DNA of 64,000 bases from Poriferisodalis sp965208485 (GCF_965208485.1 NZ_OZ242344.1:1178001-1242000); one strand, 5' to 3'. Positions 35,222-44,762 are shown, numbered from the stretch's first letter. Numbers and translations are program-made. The notes: generated by a model not told the origin, from the sequence alone.

Positions 35222-36584
35222 GAGTTATCGGTCCTTCGCCTTTTTGTGGGATGAGGGGCGGTTGAGGGTCCGCTTGTAGGGGTCGAGGCCCTGCTGGGAT
35301 CGGTGTTTGAGAGACGCCGAACCCCAGGGGGCCTCGATGAAGCGTGATGTTATGTCGGTGCGGCTGTGGCTGCCGCGTATTGAGGTGCTGGAGGTCGCGG
35401 TCGACGCGCCTTTGGAGCTGGTGGTGCGGGTGCGCTCGGCGGTGCGTCGCCCCGAGTGCCCGGGTTGTGGGACGCCGAGCGGGAGGGTCCATGACCGCCG
35501 GGACCGCGAGATCCGCGACTTGGAGGTGTCGGGCCGGCCGACCACGTTGGTGTGGGATCGGCGGCGGATGGTGTGCGAGCCGTGCGGGCGGCGGTTCATG
35601 GAGGACCATCCGGCGTTCGAGGGCAGCGTCACGGCGCGTCTGGCGCGGCGGGTGGTCCAGGACGCACGCGCGATGACGGTCAACGCGGCAGCCAAGCGCC
35701 ATCAGGTGGGCTGGAAGCTGGTCAATGCTTTGGTGGTCGCCTATGCGGGGCTGGTCGCCGGTCATCGACGCCGCCGACGGTGCCGTGTTCTGTTGGTGGA
35801 CGAGACCTCGATCCGCAAGCGGCACCGCTATGTGACGGTGCTCGTGAACGGCGACACCGGCGAGGTGCTCGCCATGGTGCCGCATCGCAACAGCCAAGCC
35901 CTGTCGGGGTTTCTGGCTGCTCAGGGCCACAAATGGTGCAAAGGCGTCAAAGTCGTGGTGTCCGACGGTTCCAAGGCATACAAGGCCGCCATCGAGGCGC
36001 GGCTCGGCCACGCCCGCCACGTGCTGGACCGGTTCCATGTGATCCGATGGTTCGCCGCCGGGCTGACCGCGGTGCGCCGAGACGTGCAGCGCCGCCCCGA
36101 AGGCTCCAAGCCTGTGTTCGACCGCGACGTGTTCCGGGCCAGGTTCTTGCTCATGAGACGGCCCGACAAGCTCGACGCCGCCGAACGCCAACGGCTCGAG
36201 GAGCTGTTCGCCGCCCACCCGCGGCTCAAAGCCGCGTGGGACGCGCTCGGCGAGCTGCACGGCCTCTATCTCGCCAAGGACCGAAAGGGCGCCCTCGAAG
36301 CGCTCGACCGGTTCGCGGACATCTACGGCACCGGGCTGATCCCCGAGTTCAGCGACACAGTCGACACCTTCTTGGCGTGGCACCCCCAGATCCTCGACTG
36401 GCACCAAGCCGGCCGGCCCAGCAACGGACCCATCGAAGGAACCAACAACCTGCTGCAGATCCTGCGCCGCAAAGCCCACGGCTTCACCAACTACACGAAC
36501 TTCGAAGCCCGCGGCCTGCTACTAACCTGACCCCGCCGAACCCAGCAGCCCGAATCCCACAAAAGGACGAAGGCTCGAGTTATC
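35222..36584 (+). mobile_element. ISL3-family insertion sequence with 8-bp target duplication
   Basis: The element proper is 35230-36576 (1347 bp), with imperfect ends GGTCCTTCGCCTTTTTGTGG / CCACAAAAGGACGAAGGCTC. It is flanked by the direct repeat GAGTTATC (35222-35229 and 36577-36584), the 8-bp duplication expected of ISL3. The intact duplication and an unbroken transposase indicate recent movement. Confidence 0.92.
35337..36530 (+). CDS. ISL3-family transposase
   Basis: ATG 35337 ('MKRDVMSVRLWLPRIEVLEV') is preferred to the TTG at 35307. The 397-aa product has the ISL3 N-terminal zinc finger ('CPGCGTPSGRVHD', 'RRMVCEPCGRRF'), a helix-turn-helix, and the DDE domain 'VLLVDETSIRKRHRYVTVLV', 'KVVVSDGSKAYKAAIEARLG', 'DRFHVIRWF' and 'PSNGPIEGTNNLLQILRRKA' with the terminal Glu. 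No frame damage. Confidence 0.93.
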   Translation: MKRDVMSVRLWLPRIEVLEVAVDAPLELVVRVRSAVRRPECPGCGTPSGRVHDRRDREIRDLEVSGRPTTLVWDRRRMVCEPCGRRFMEDHPAFEGSVTARLARRVVQDARAMTVNAAAKRHQVGWKLVNALVVAYAGLVAGHRRRRRCRVLLVDETSIRKRHRYVTVLVNGDTGEVLAMVPHRNSQALSGFLAAQGHKWCKGVKVVVSDGSKAYKAAIEARLGHARHVLDRFHVIRWFAAGLTAVRRDVQRRPEGSKPVFDRDVFRARFLLMRRPDKLDAAERQRLEELFAAHPRLKAAWDALGELHGLYLAKDRKGALEALDRFADIYGTGLIPEFSDTVDTFLAWHPQILDWHQAGRPSNGPIEGTNNLLQILRRKAHGFTNYTNFEARGLLLT

Positions 36585-36743
36585 TGTGCAGGAGTGCCGC
36601 CCTTGGCAGCAATGCTGCGCTGGAAATGATGTAGCGCGCGTTATCTGCGCAGAAATGCCGGTCCGACGAGCGCCTCTGCTCAGACTTGGATCACCGGAAA
36701 GCCATACGGGACTCTGCTCGCCGTTCGACCTAGCTTGCAGGAC

Positions 36744-38117
36744 ATGAGCCAGTCATTCGCCACCGGATCCAGTGACGAGGATCGCCGGACCGGCCAGACC
36801 GTCGAGCTGCTGCAGACGCTGATCCGCAACGAGTGCGTCAACTACGGAACGGCGGAATCGGGCGGCGAGATCCGGAACTCCGACACGATCCAGGCGTATC
36901 TGGAGGGAGCAGGCCTGGACCTCGGAGTGTTCGACGCAGCGCCCGGCCGCCGTTCGCTGGTGACCCGCATCGAGGGCAGCGACCAAAACGCGCCCAGCCT
37001 GTGCCTGATGGGCCATACCGACGTGGTGCCGGTGAACCGGGACGGTTGGAGCCGCGACCCGTTCGGCGGCGAACTGATCGACGGCGAGGTCTGGGGCCGC
37101 GGGGCGGTGGACATGCTGAACCTGACGTCGTCGATGGCGGTCGCGATGCGCCACCTGGCCCTGACGGGCTACCGGCCCAAGGGGGATCTCATCTACTTCG
37201 CCTGTGCCGACGAGGAGGCCGGCTCGGCCTACGGCGCCCGCTGGATGGCCGAGAACCACTGGGACGCCATCGGCGCCGACTACGTGCTGACCGAGAACGG
37301 CGGGCTGCACTCGGGCTCGCCCGATGCGCCGTTCATCGGCATGAACGTCGGCGAGAAGGGCGTGGCCTGGCGCCGGCTGCGCGTGCGTGGCGTACCAGGG
37401 CACGGCTCACGGCCGTTCCGCCAGGACAACGCCTTGGTGAAGGCCGCGGCGGTGGTGCACCGCATCTCGCAGTACCGGCCGCCACCGAAGTTCCACGAGC
37501 TGTGGCGCGAGCAGGTCGACACGCTCGGAGTCGACGACGAGACCAAGGCCATCATGCTGGACGAGTCACTCATCGAGGACTGGCTGGACGCACATCCCAG
37601 CGCGTCGGTGGCGGCGCACCTGTACTCGTGCACGCACACGTCGTTCTCGCCGAATGTGATCGGCGCGCCGACGTCGATGAAGACCAACGTCATCCCCGAC
37701 CATGTCGACATCGAGGTCGACGTGCGGACGCTGCCGGGTGAGGGCGCCGCCGAAGTCCAGGCGCATCTGGACGAGGCGCTCGGCGACCTGGCCGACGAGG
37801 TCGAACTCGAGATCATCATGAACGACCCGGCATCGGTCAGCCGTGTCGAGACGCCGCTGTGGGATGCCCTCGAGGTGGCGGTGGGGCGCCGGTTCCCGAC
37901 CGCCCGGCTCACGCCGCAGATCATCATCGGGTTCACCGATTCCCGCGTGTACCGAGACATGGGCGCTATTGCGTATGGCGCCGGTCTGTTCAGCCCCGAG
38001 TTGGACGCCGGCGACTACGGCGCTCGCTTCCATGGCAACGACGAGCGCATAGATGTCGAATCGCTCGCGCTGACTACCCAGCTCTGGCTCGACGTGGTCG
38101 ACAACCTCTGGCGCTGA
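36744..38117 (+). CDS. M20-family metallopeptidase (ArgE/DapE/CPG2 type)
   Basis: The start is ATG 36744, 7 nt after TAGCTT (36731-36736), a leaderless pattern. The 457-aa enzyme has the di-zinc M20 motifs 'LCLMGHTDVVPVNRDGWSRD' (His, catalytic Asp), 'WGRGAVDM' (bridging Asp), 'FACADEEAGSAYGARWM' (general-base Glu plus ligand Glu) and the C-terminal metal His in 'GARFHGNDERI'. A dimerisation domain interrupts the catalytic domain at about residues 200-330. It hydrolyses N-acyl amino acids or small peptides. Upstream of the suf genes but with its own promoter. Confidence 0.9.
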   Translation: MSQSFATGSSDEDRRTGQTVELLQTLIRNECVNYGTAESGGEIRNSDTIQAYLEGAGLDLGVFDAAPGRRSLVTRIEGSDQNAPSLCLMGHTDVVPVNRDGWSRDPFGGELIDGEVWGRGAVDMLNLTSSMAVAMRHLALTGYRPKGDLIYFACADEEAGSAYGARWMAENHWDAIGADYVLTENGGLHSGSPDAPFIGMNVGEKGVAWRRLRVRGVPGHGSRPFRQDNALVKAAAVVHRISQYRPPPKFHELWREQVDTLGVDDETKAIMLDESLIEDWLDAHPSASVAAHLYSCTHTSFSPNVIGAPTSMKTNVIPDHVDIEVDVRTLPGEGAAEVQAHLDEALGDLADEVELEIIMNDPASVSRVETPLWDALEVAVGRRFPTARLTPQIIIGFTDSRVYRDMGAIAYGAGLFSPELDAGDYGARFHGNDERIDVESLALTTQLWLDVVDNLWR

Positions 38118-38204
38118 GGCCGCGCCCAGGCCCGAGCGGCCCGTGAACCCAATCACGTGAGAATCGGGAACAAGAGCGGGAAGCACAGGGCGAGATCGGC
38201 CCTG

Positions 38205-38232
38205 TTGAGGCATTTGGGGGCAGCCATACACT
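38205..38232 (+). promoter_or_regulatory. Promoter of sufC-sufS-sufU (leaderless)
   Basis: TTGAGG (38205-38210), a 16-bp spacer, then TACACT (38227-38232), ending 7 nt before ATG 38240. No ribosome site is present. The block GGGAACAAGAGCGG (about 38166-38179), shared with the copA leader, lies just upstream of the -35. Confidence 0.5.
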
Positions 38233-38239
38233 GCGCTTG

Positions 38240-39049
38240 ATGGCGGCAGACGACACAGCGCCGCAAGGCGCGGCAAACAGCACAGCGCAGGGCGCTCCCC
38301 TCTTCGAGATCGACGGCTTGGGCGTTCGAGCCGTCGACGGCCCGCTGATCCTCGACGGCCTGGATCTGGTCGTCAACGCTGGCGAGTGCCACGCCATCAT
38401 GGGTCCCAACGGCTCGGGCAAGTCGACGCTCGCCGCCACCATCCTGGGATCGCCCGAATACGAGGTGACCAGCGGCGAGATCCGCTTCCGCGGCGACGAC
38501 ATCGCCGAGTGGGAGCCCGACGCACGCTCGAAGGCGGGGCTGTTCCTGGCGTTCCAATACCCGCAGCACATTGCGGGCGTATCGGTGCGCAACTTCCTGC
38601 GACAGGCAGTCTCAGCCCGCCGAGGCGAGGACGTGTCCGCCATCGAGATCTACGTCGCCATGGGCGAGTGGATGTCCCGGCTGGGCATGGACGAATCCTT
38701 CATGGACCGCTACCTCAACGAGGGGTTCAGCGGCGGCGAGCGCAAGCGCAACGAGATCCTGCAGCTGGCGCTGCTCGAGCCTGACGTGGCCGTGCTGGAC
38801 GAGACTGACTCGGGCCTCGACATCGACGCGCTGCGGGTCGTGGCCACCGGCCTGCAGCAGGTGCGTGCCGAGCGGCCGCACATGGGCGTGGTGCTCATCA
38901 CCCACTACGAGCGCCTGCTGGGAGAGATCGAGCCCGACTACGTGCACGTTCTGGTCGACGGCCGCATCGTGGCCTCAGGCGGGCCTGAGCTGGCGGCGGA
39001 GCTGGAACGCGACGGCTACGAGCCGTTCGAGCAGAAGGCCGCAGCGTGA
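38240..39049 (+). CDS. sufC: Fe-S cluster assembly ATPase SufC, copy 1
   Basis: A 269-aa ABC ATPase with SufC-specific motifs: Walker A 'GPNGSGKSTL', Q-loop 'FQYPQHIAGVS', signature 'FSGGERKRNEI', and Walker B/D-loop 'LDETDSGLDIDAL', where the usual EPTSGLD is replaced by ETDSGLD as in SufC. SufC powers the SufB-SufC-SufD scaffold. It overlaps sufS by 4 bp (GTGA). Unusually, sufB and sufD are 12-18 kb away beside a second sufC (51044-51934). Confidence 0.92.
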   Translation: MAADDTAPQGAANSTAQGAPLFEIDGLGVRAVDGPLILDGLDLVVNAGECHAIMGPNGSGKSTLAATILGSPEYEVTSGEIRFRGDDIAEWEPDARSKAGLFLAFQYPQHIAGVSVRNFLRQAVSARRGEDVSAIEIYVAMGEWMSRLGMDESFMDRYLNEGFSGGERKRNEILQLALLEPDVAVLDETDSGLDIDALRVVATGLQQVRAERPHMGVVLITHYERLLGEIEPDYVHVLVDGRIVASGGPELAAELERDGYEPFEQKAAA

Positions 39050-40305
39050 GCACCGAGGTCGACGGCATGGCCGGCTCGTCCATCGACAGGGCCACCAAGG
39101 AGCAGTTCCCGCTGCTGCAGCGCACGGTGCACGGCCGCCCGATCGTCTACCTGGACTCGGCGGCGTCTTCGCAGAAGCCCGCAGTCGTGCTCGACGCGAT
39201 GGACGACTACTACCAGACCATCAACGCCAACGTGCACCGGGGCGCGTACGAGATCGCCGCGGCTGCCACGGAGGAGATGGAACGCGCCCGCGCTGACGTG
39301 GCCCGCTTCATCGGCGCCCCGAGCGCGGACGAGATCGTCTTCACCAAGAACGCCACCGAGGCCATGAACCTGGTGGCCCGGTCGTGGGGCGGCTCGGGGC
39401 TCGGGCCGGCTGATTCGATTGTGCTGTCAGAGATGGAGCACCACGCCAACATCGTGCCGTGGCACATCCTGGCTGCCGAGCGGGGATTCGAGATTCGCTG
39501 GATACCGATCACCTCCGACGGCCACTTGGACCTGACGCGCCTCGACCGGCTGCTCGACGGGGCGAAGCTGCTGTCGATCACGGCCATGAGCAACGTGCTC
39601 GGCACGCTCAACCCGATCGAGCGCCTTGCCCATGCGGCCCATGACGCCGGGGCGTTGATCAGCGTGGACGCCAGCCAGTACGTGCCGCACCTGCCCACCG
39701 ACGTGAACGCCATGGGAGTCGACTTCATGGTGTTCACCGGTCACAAGATGTGCGGCCCCACCGGTGTCGGGGTGCTGTGGGCCCGCTCCGAGCTGCTCGA
39801 GGCCATGCCGCCGTTCCTCGGCGGGGGCGAGATGATCCTCGACGTAACCAAGGAGGGCTTCCTCCCCAACGTGGTGCCCCACAAGTTCGAGGCCGGCACC
39901 CCGCCCATCGCCGAGATCGTGGGCCTCGGGGCCGCCGTGCGGTTTCTGGAAGGGCTCGGCATGGACGCGGTGCGCGCCCACGAGGTCAGCCTCACCGGCT
40001 ACGCGCTGCGCACACTGTCTGAGCGTCACGGCGACGACCTCACGCTGCACGGGCCGTCAGAGCCGGCCCAGCGGGGCGGTGTGCTCTCGTTCTTGTTCCG
40101 CGATGTGCACCCCCACGACATCTCTCAAGTGCTGGACCAGAGCGGCGTGTGCGTACGGGCCGGGCACCACTGCGCGAAGCCCCTGATGGCATGCCTCGGC
40201 GTGGGGGCCACGACGCGGGCCTCGCTGTATGTGTACAACGACACTTCGGACATAGATTCGCTGGCAGATGCGCTCGACGAGGTCGGCGCGCTGTTCGGCC
40301 GCTGA
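39046..40305 (+). CDS. sufS: Cysteine desulfurase SufS
   Basis: A 419-aa group II class V aminotransferase. 'YLDSAASSQKP' and 'NVHRGAYEIAAAATEEMERA' are SufS-type N-terminal motifs, 'FTGHKMCGPTGVGVLWAR' carries the PLP Lys (about residue 231), and 'VCVRAGHHCAKPLM' carries the persulfide-forming Cys (about residue 375). It takes sulfur from L-cysteine and passes it to SufU. Start GTG 39046 overlaps the sufC stop. Confidence 0.95.
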   Translation: MSTEVDGMAGSSIDRATKEQFPLLQRTVHGRPIVYLDSAASSQKPAVVLDAMDDYYQTINANVHRGAYEIAAAATEEMERARADVARFIGAPSADEIVFTKNATEAMNLVARSWGGSGLGPADSIVLSEMEHHANIVPWHILAAERGFEIRWIPITSDGHLDLTRLDRLLDGAKLLSITAMSNVLGTLNPIERLAHAAHDAGALISVDASQYVPHLPTDVNAMGVDFMVFTGHKMCGPTGVGVLWARSELLEAMPPFLGGGEMILDVTKEGFLPNVVPHKFEAGTPPIAEIVGLGAAVRFLEGLGMDAVRAHEVSLTGYALRTLSERHGDDLTLHGPSEPAQRGGVLSFLFRDVHPHDISQVLDQSGVCVRAGHHCAKPLMACLGVGATTRASLYVYNDTSDIDSLADALDEVGALFGR

Positions 40306-40347
40306 GAGCGACAGGACGAGGGCAGGACCGGGGCAGAACGGAACCTG

Positions 40348-40881
40348 ATGGCTGGACTCGAAGACCTGTACCGAGAGATCATCCTCGATCACTACCGGAA
40401 CCCTCGCAACCGGGGCGAGCTGGAGTGCCCGCCTGCGCATCGCAGCGAGGGCTTCAATCCCCTCTGCGGTGACGAGGTGGTGCTGACGTTCGAGATGGAC
40501 GGAGGAGTCGTGACCGACCTGCGGGTCGGCGGATACGGCTGCTCGATCAGCCAGGCGTCGGCCTCGATGATGTCTGCTGCGGTGATCGGCAAGTCGGTGG
40601 GCGAGATCCGCGACCTGACGCGGGCTTTCAAGGCCATGATGTCGATCCACGAGGAGTCGATCGGCGGCGACGGCAGCAAGTCCCTCGGGGGCGAGCCATC
40701 AGATGCAGAAGCGCTCGACGGCGCATCCGACGCTGTCGGCGCCAATGACGGCGCGACGCTGCGGCTCGGCGATCTGGAGGCGCTGCGCGGCGTCGTGAAG
40801 TTCCCGGTGCGCATCAAGTGCGCGACGCTGGGCTGGAATGCGCTCGCAAGCGGTCTCGACGAGACTGCCGACGCAAGCTGA
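40348..40881 (+). CDS. sufU: Fe-S assembly sulfur-transfer protein SufU
   Basis: A 177-aa IscU/NifU-like protein with the SufU zinc/sulfur site: Cys40 and Asp42 ('NPLCGDEV'), Cys65 ('GGYGCSISQASASMM') and Cys158 ('RIKCATLGW'). The extra segment between the second and third cysteines, absent in IscU, identifies SufU; here it is enlarged by a low-complexity Gly/Ser/Asp stretch (about 103-137). It relays persulfide sulfur from SufS. Last gene of the sufC-sufS-sufU unit. Confidence 0.93.
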   Translation: MAGLEDLYREIILDHYRNPRNRGELECPPAHRSEGFNPLCGDEVVLTFEMDGGVVTDLRVGGYGCSISQASASMMSAAVIGKSVGEIRDLTRAFKAMMSIHEESIGGDGSKSLGGEPSDAEALDGASDAVGANDGATLRLGDLEALRGVVKFPVRIKCATLGWNALASGLDETADAS

Positions 40882-40961
40882 GTTCTCCGATTCCCCGGTT
40901 CACCGCTGCGCGCAGCCGCTAGGTCTGCACCGTGTCAGCGGGGCCTGCTTCTATAGGAACC

Positions 40962-42141
40962 ATGTCTGCCGCTGCCGATCGCCGAGCCGAACTCGTCGAG
41001 CGGGCGCGGCAGCTTGCGCCGAAGCTGGCCGCTCAGGCTGCGGCGGACCTGTGGGCGAGGCGGGTCGCACCAGATGTCATCGCTGAGCTCCGCTCGGCCG
41101 AGCTGATGACGATCGGCCAGCCGAGCGCCAACGGCGGCCAGGAGCTCGACTGGATCACCTATCTCGAGGTCAACGCAGCACTGGCCGAGGGCTGTCCCTC
41201 GACGACGTGGCATTCGTGCGTCGGCAATGCGCACGCCTGGCTGGTGGGTCACTGGCCCGACGCCGCGCAACAGGACATCTACGGCAGCGGTCCCGATCAG
41301 TACGTGGCGGGGGTGCTGGTGGACCGGGGAGATGCGACCCCCGTCGACGGCGGCTGGACACTCAGCGGCTTCTGGCCGTTCGGCTCGGGCATCGACCACG
41401 CCGGCTGGGTGATCTTGGGGGCACTACCCGGCCCCAGATGGCACCGGGCCGATCTCGGGCATGTTCGTGCTGCCGGCCAGCGATCTCACGGCACTCGACG
41501 ACTGGCATGCCAACGGGCTGCGGGCCACCGGCAGCAGCAGCATCGTGGCCGACGAGGTGTTCGTGCTTTCCCACAGGTTCATTTCCGGCGAAGTGCTGGC
41601 ATCAGGCCGGACGCCGGGGATGGAGCGCAATGTCGGCTGGATCCAGCGCAGCCCGCTGATGCCGACCCTCGCCTACGCGCTGGTGCCGCCGGCCCTCGGG
41701 GCCGCGCGGGCGTCTTTGGCCGCGTTCGCCGTGGAAGTCGACGGCAAGGTGATCAGCCACGTCGATGTGCTGCAGACCGACTGACCGCTGACGCACCGCC
41801 AGTTCGCCGAAGCCCATGCGCTCGTCGACCAGGGCGAGCTGCTGATGCGACGCACGGCCGATCTGCTCATCGAGACGGCACGCAACGGCGAATCGCTCGA
41901 GCTTTCACTGCGGGCACGGGTGCGCTTGGACTGCGCGTACGCCGTCCGGCGCTGCCTCGAGGCGACCCAGAGCATCTACCTGGCAACCGGTGGCCGGGGC
42001 GTGCGCGACTCCAACCGGATCGGCCGCCTGCAGGCCGATCTGCAGGCCATCAACATGCACGCCATCACAGCCCTCGACCCAGCCCTCGAGGCCTACGGAC
42101 GCATCCTCATGGGCCGCCCGCCCCGCACCCCCCGCCTCTAG
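40962..42141 (+). pseudogene. Acyl-CoA-dehydrogenase-fold flavoprotein (hydroxylase type), broken
   Basis: The reading starts at ATG 40962 ('MSAAADRRAELVERARQLAP') and follows the acyl-CoA dehydrogenase fold as used by flavin monooxygenases ('GGQELDWITYLEVNAALAEG', 'VDGGWTLSGFWPFGSGIDHA'). A frameshift near 41440 moves it to the frame reading 'MFVLPASDLTALDDWHANGL' and 'RATGSSSIVADEVFV', a TGA at 41782-41784 interrupts that frame, and it resumes with 'CLEATQSIYLATGGRGVRDS' to the TAG at 42139-42141. That final TAG lies in the CTAG start of hairpin element C2. Confidence 0.75.
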
Positions 42142-42244
42142 CAGGGTGCTGAAAAAGTCGATTTTCGGGCGGTGCCCGGTTGCAAACCCGCAGGTCAGGG
42201 GCTTGCGCTTCCGGCCAGACCTGCATATTTCAGCTGCCTGCTAG
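42138..42244. mobile_element. MITE-like hairpin element, family C copy 2
   Basis: A 107-bp element bounded by CTAG. Its arms CTAGCAGGGTGCTGAAAAAG and (inverted) CTAGCAGGCAGCTGAAATAT pair with each other but differ from those of copies C1 and C3. The centre reads TGCAAACCCGCAGGTCAGGG at exactly the offset found in C3. It overlaps the stop codon of the preceding pseudogene. Confidence 0.83.
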
Positions 42245-42492
42245 ACAGCCCGCTGCGGCCCGCGAGTGCAAGCAGTGGCGCTACTGCAACTCCGTCCGTG
42301 TCGTGGTCAAAGGTGGCGACAGCTCAGCTTGCGCCAAACGCTCCAATTCAATGCCCCACTCTGCCAGCGCAGCGAACAGATCGAACGCTGTGTCGGCTCC
42401 GACGTTCACACCCGTTGGTCGCTTCGCGCCGCCTGCCGCTCTGAGGCCCCGCCGAGACGCGGGCGCTCAAGTCTGCATGAGACACTGGCGGC

Positions 42493-42741
42493 GTGGCCGA
42501 CGACGATTTCTTGGAGGTCCATGTGGACGAAACCGGCGACCGCGGCTTCGGGCCGAGAGCGTCGCCGGTCTTCTGCCTGGCAGCATGTGTGTTCAGACGC
42601 TCCAAAGTCCATAACGCGCTCGCGCCAGCAGTGTGGGGCAAGCGCGATCTCGAGTCGTACGCAGTTAAGTCGATGGTCGAGGGATGGCACCAGAGCCAAA
42701 CGTGGTGGCCGGCGTTCACCGCCCGAGTGCCTGTGCAGTAA
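42493..42741 (+). pseudogene. N-terminal fragment of a DUF3800 protein
   Basis: 82 residues beginning near 'LEVHVDETGDRGFG' then 'SPVFCLAACVF', the first strand and DE(S/T)GD motif of DUF3800 (an RNase-H-like family common in mobile and defence regions). The family is normally more than 200 aa; here the frame ends after 82 and nothing further matches, so this is a fragment. Confidence 0.5.
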
Positions 42742-43245
42742 CGCAAAACGAGGAACCGGGCCGACTCAATGGCATTTGCCAAGTGACACGGTTGCCCGCG
42801 CCGTCGGTTGATCCCGCGTTCCTCGCTGCCAAGAGCCTACACACAATTGCGAACTATCGCGCGGCCCGACTTACTCAACCACGCCACGTAGCCCGCCAGA
42901 GTCCCGCTCTCGCCCGACGCAAGCATCAAGCCGGCACTGCTTCGGCACTCCGCTAGCCGCGGGCGCAATCGGCCGATCCAGGCACTGGTCGGCTTGGACT
43001 ATCCGCGTTCAGGCACCTGCTTGTCGAGCAGCCGGCACTCCGCGCCGATGCCGGCCATTGCTGCCCGGATTCGTGGTCCGTCGTCGCCTGACCACACGCT
43101 CACGAACGCCTCCACCTGCAGCGACCTTGAGCACTACAAGTCCTCAGATCGAAACACTGCAGATCCTCATGCTCGAACACTACGAATCCGCAGTCGGCGC
43201 ACTCTCCGAGATTCAGAATTCCTGCGAATCCTCTGGCCGTGGCGG
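42742..43245. other. 504-bp stretch without recognisable gene
   Basis: No frame on either strand gives a convincing product, and I see no repeat or RNA. It lies between the DUF3800 fragment and the IS1182-type element, and is probably degraded accessory DNA. Confidence 0.4.
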
Positions 43246-44212
43246 CTAGGAGTCTGCTGATTTATTCGCCGTGATTTCCGCGTCCGGTGGTGCGCTGCGC
43301 GGGACACTGTCGGTATGCAGGGAGCGGCTGGGTCGGATCGGGTTCTGTTGAACGCGTCTGCGGTGTGCGGGCATCTGTTGGCGGCGGGGTCGGTGCATTT
43401 GCTGTTGGCTGGGCACCGCAGCCGTTTGTTTCCCGACGAGATGTTCGAGGACTTGTTCCCCTCAGGTCGGGGGCGTCCGTCGGTGCCGGGCGAGACGGTG
43501 GCCGCGGTGATGGTGCTCCAGGCGCTCGAGGGTCTGTCGGACCGGGAGGCGTGCCGGCGTTTGCAGACCGACGTGGCGTGGAAGGCCGCGGCGGGGCTGG
43601 CGCTGACCGACGGGGCGTTCCACCCGACGGTGCTGACCTTGTGGCGCAACAAGCTGCGGGCCAGCGGCCGCCCGGATCGTGTCTTCGACGCGGTGCGCGA
43701 GCTGGTCGACCTCACGGGCGCGGTGGCGGGCCGGTCCCGGCGGGTGCTGGACTCGACGGTGCTCGACGACGCTGTGGCCCGTCAGGACACGGTGACGATG
43801 CCCCCAACGGGTCCGCTGCACCACCGCCAAGAACGGGCGCACCATCAAGATCAACCCCCGCCACGGCCTGCTCAAAGCAGCCCGAGCCCAAGCCCGCACA
43901 CCCGAGTTCCAGCACGACTACCGCACGCATCGGCCCATGGCCGAAAGAACCATCGCCTGGACCGTCCGCCGAGCACGAAGATGCCCCTACCGAGGGACCG
44001 CCAACAACCGGCACTGGCTGCGGCTGCGCGCAGCAGCCGTCAACCTCCAACGCCTCACCAGCCTCGGACTGCACCACAACGGCACCCACTGGGCCATCGC
44101 CTGACCCAGCCCCAAACCCCCGACACACGAACCCGCCCCCGCACCACCGACCCGGCCCCGCACCACGCCAACACCGCCGGCCCAGCAAACCACTTGCTCA
44201 GCACCCTCCTAG
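43246..44212 (+). mobile_element. Internally deleted IS1182-type insertion sequence
   Basis: A 967-bp element whose ends are CTAGGAGTCTGCTGATTTAT (left) and TTGCTCAGCACCCTCCTAG (right). These ends match the two arms of hairpin element C1, identifying the parent of that element. The right CTAG is shared with the left CTAG of hairpin element C3, so the two are joined head to tail. Confidence 0.8.
43315..44104 (+). pseudogene. IS1182-type transposase, middle deleted
   Basis: The N-terminal part is typical DUF772/IS1182 ('GRGRPSVPGETVAAVMVLQA', 'LEGLSDREACRRLQTDVAW', 'RRVLDSTVLDDAVARQDTVT'). After about residue 160 the frame shifts; frame 3 then gives the C-terminal part ('IKINPRHGLLKAARA', 'THRPMAERTIAWTVRR') ending at TGA 44104. 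The catalytic middle is absent, so this copy cannot encode a working enzyme. Confidence 0.8.
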
Positions 44213-44315
44213 GAGGGTGGTCGGAAAAGGGGATCTTGCCGACACAGCAAGTCCCTGACCTGCGGGTTTGCATCTGACAAACGCCGAAATAGCGGCTTTC
44301 CGACCAGCCTCCTAG
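44209..44315. mobile_element. MITE-like hairpin element, family C copy 3
   Basis: A 107-bp element bounded by CTAG with arms CTAGGAGGGTGGTCGGAAAA and (inverted) CTAGGAGGCTGGTCGGAAAG (18 of 20 match). Read on the minus strand, its core GCAAACCCGCAGGTCAGGGA lies at the same offset as in C2. It abuts the right end of the IS1182-type element, sharing the CTAG. Confidence 0.87.
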
Positions 44316-44369
44316 AGCAGGAGATGCCGCGGGCGCGGCGAAGGGCAGCGAACTCCAAGGGCGAGGGCG

Positions 44370-44762
44370 CTACTGCGCTTGGCGCAGGTCGCGCCAGCGC
44401 CAGGAGGCGTCGGGCGCGAGCAGCTCAGGATCGCCAGTCCACAACTCGGCATCGTGCGCGATGGCTGTGGCCGCAGCAAAAGCGTCGGCGTAGGACATCC
44501 GGTACTCCGACTTGAGCTTCGCCGCTTCGACGACCCGTAGGGCACTCGGCATCTCGGCATCGACGTTCGCCAGGAGACGGGGCAACAGCTCGTCAGCGAG
44601 TGGCGAGCCCCAGCGGCGACGAATCGAGTAGTACACCTCCCCGACGTTGATCCACGACATAACAGCCTCGCCATCCTCGAGCAACTCGGTCATCTGACGT
44701 CCAAGCGATTCCCGGCCCTGCATGAACTGCATGACCGGCCAGGCGTCCAGCACGACCGTCAT
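44370..44762 (-). CDS. vapC: PIN-domain ribonuclease toxin VapC
   Basis: A 130-aa PIN domain with the acidic residues in place: 'VVLDAWPVMQF' (Asp6), 'SWINVGEVYYSIRRRWG' (Glu), 'SYADAFAAATAI' (Asp) and 'ELWTGDPEL' (Asp). It likely cleaves tRNA or rRNA. It overlaps the upstream antitoxin by one base (TGATG), so the two are co-translated. Confidence 0.9.
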   Translation of the reverse strand: MTVVLDAWPVMQFMQGRESLGRQMTELLEDGEAVMSWINVGEVYYSIRRRWGSPLADELLPRLLANVDAEMPSALRVVEAAKLKSEYRMSYADAFAAATAIAHDAELWTGDPELLAPDASWRWRDLRQAQ

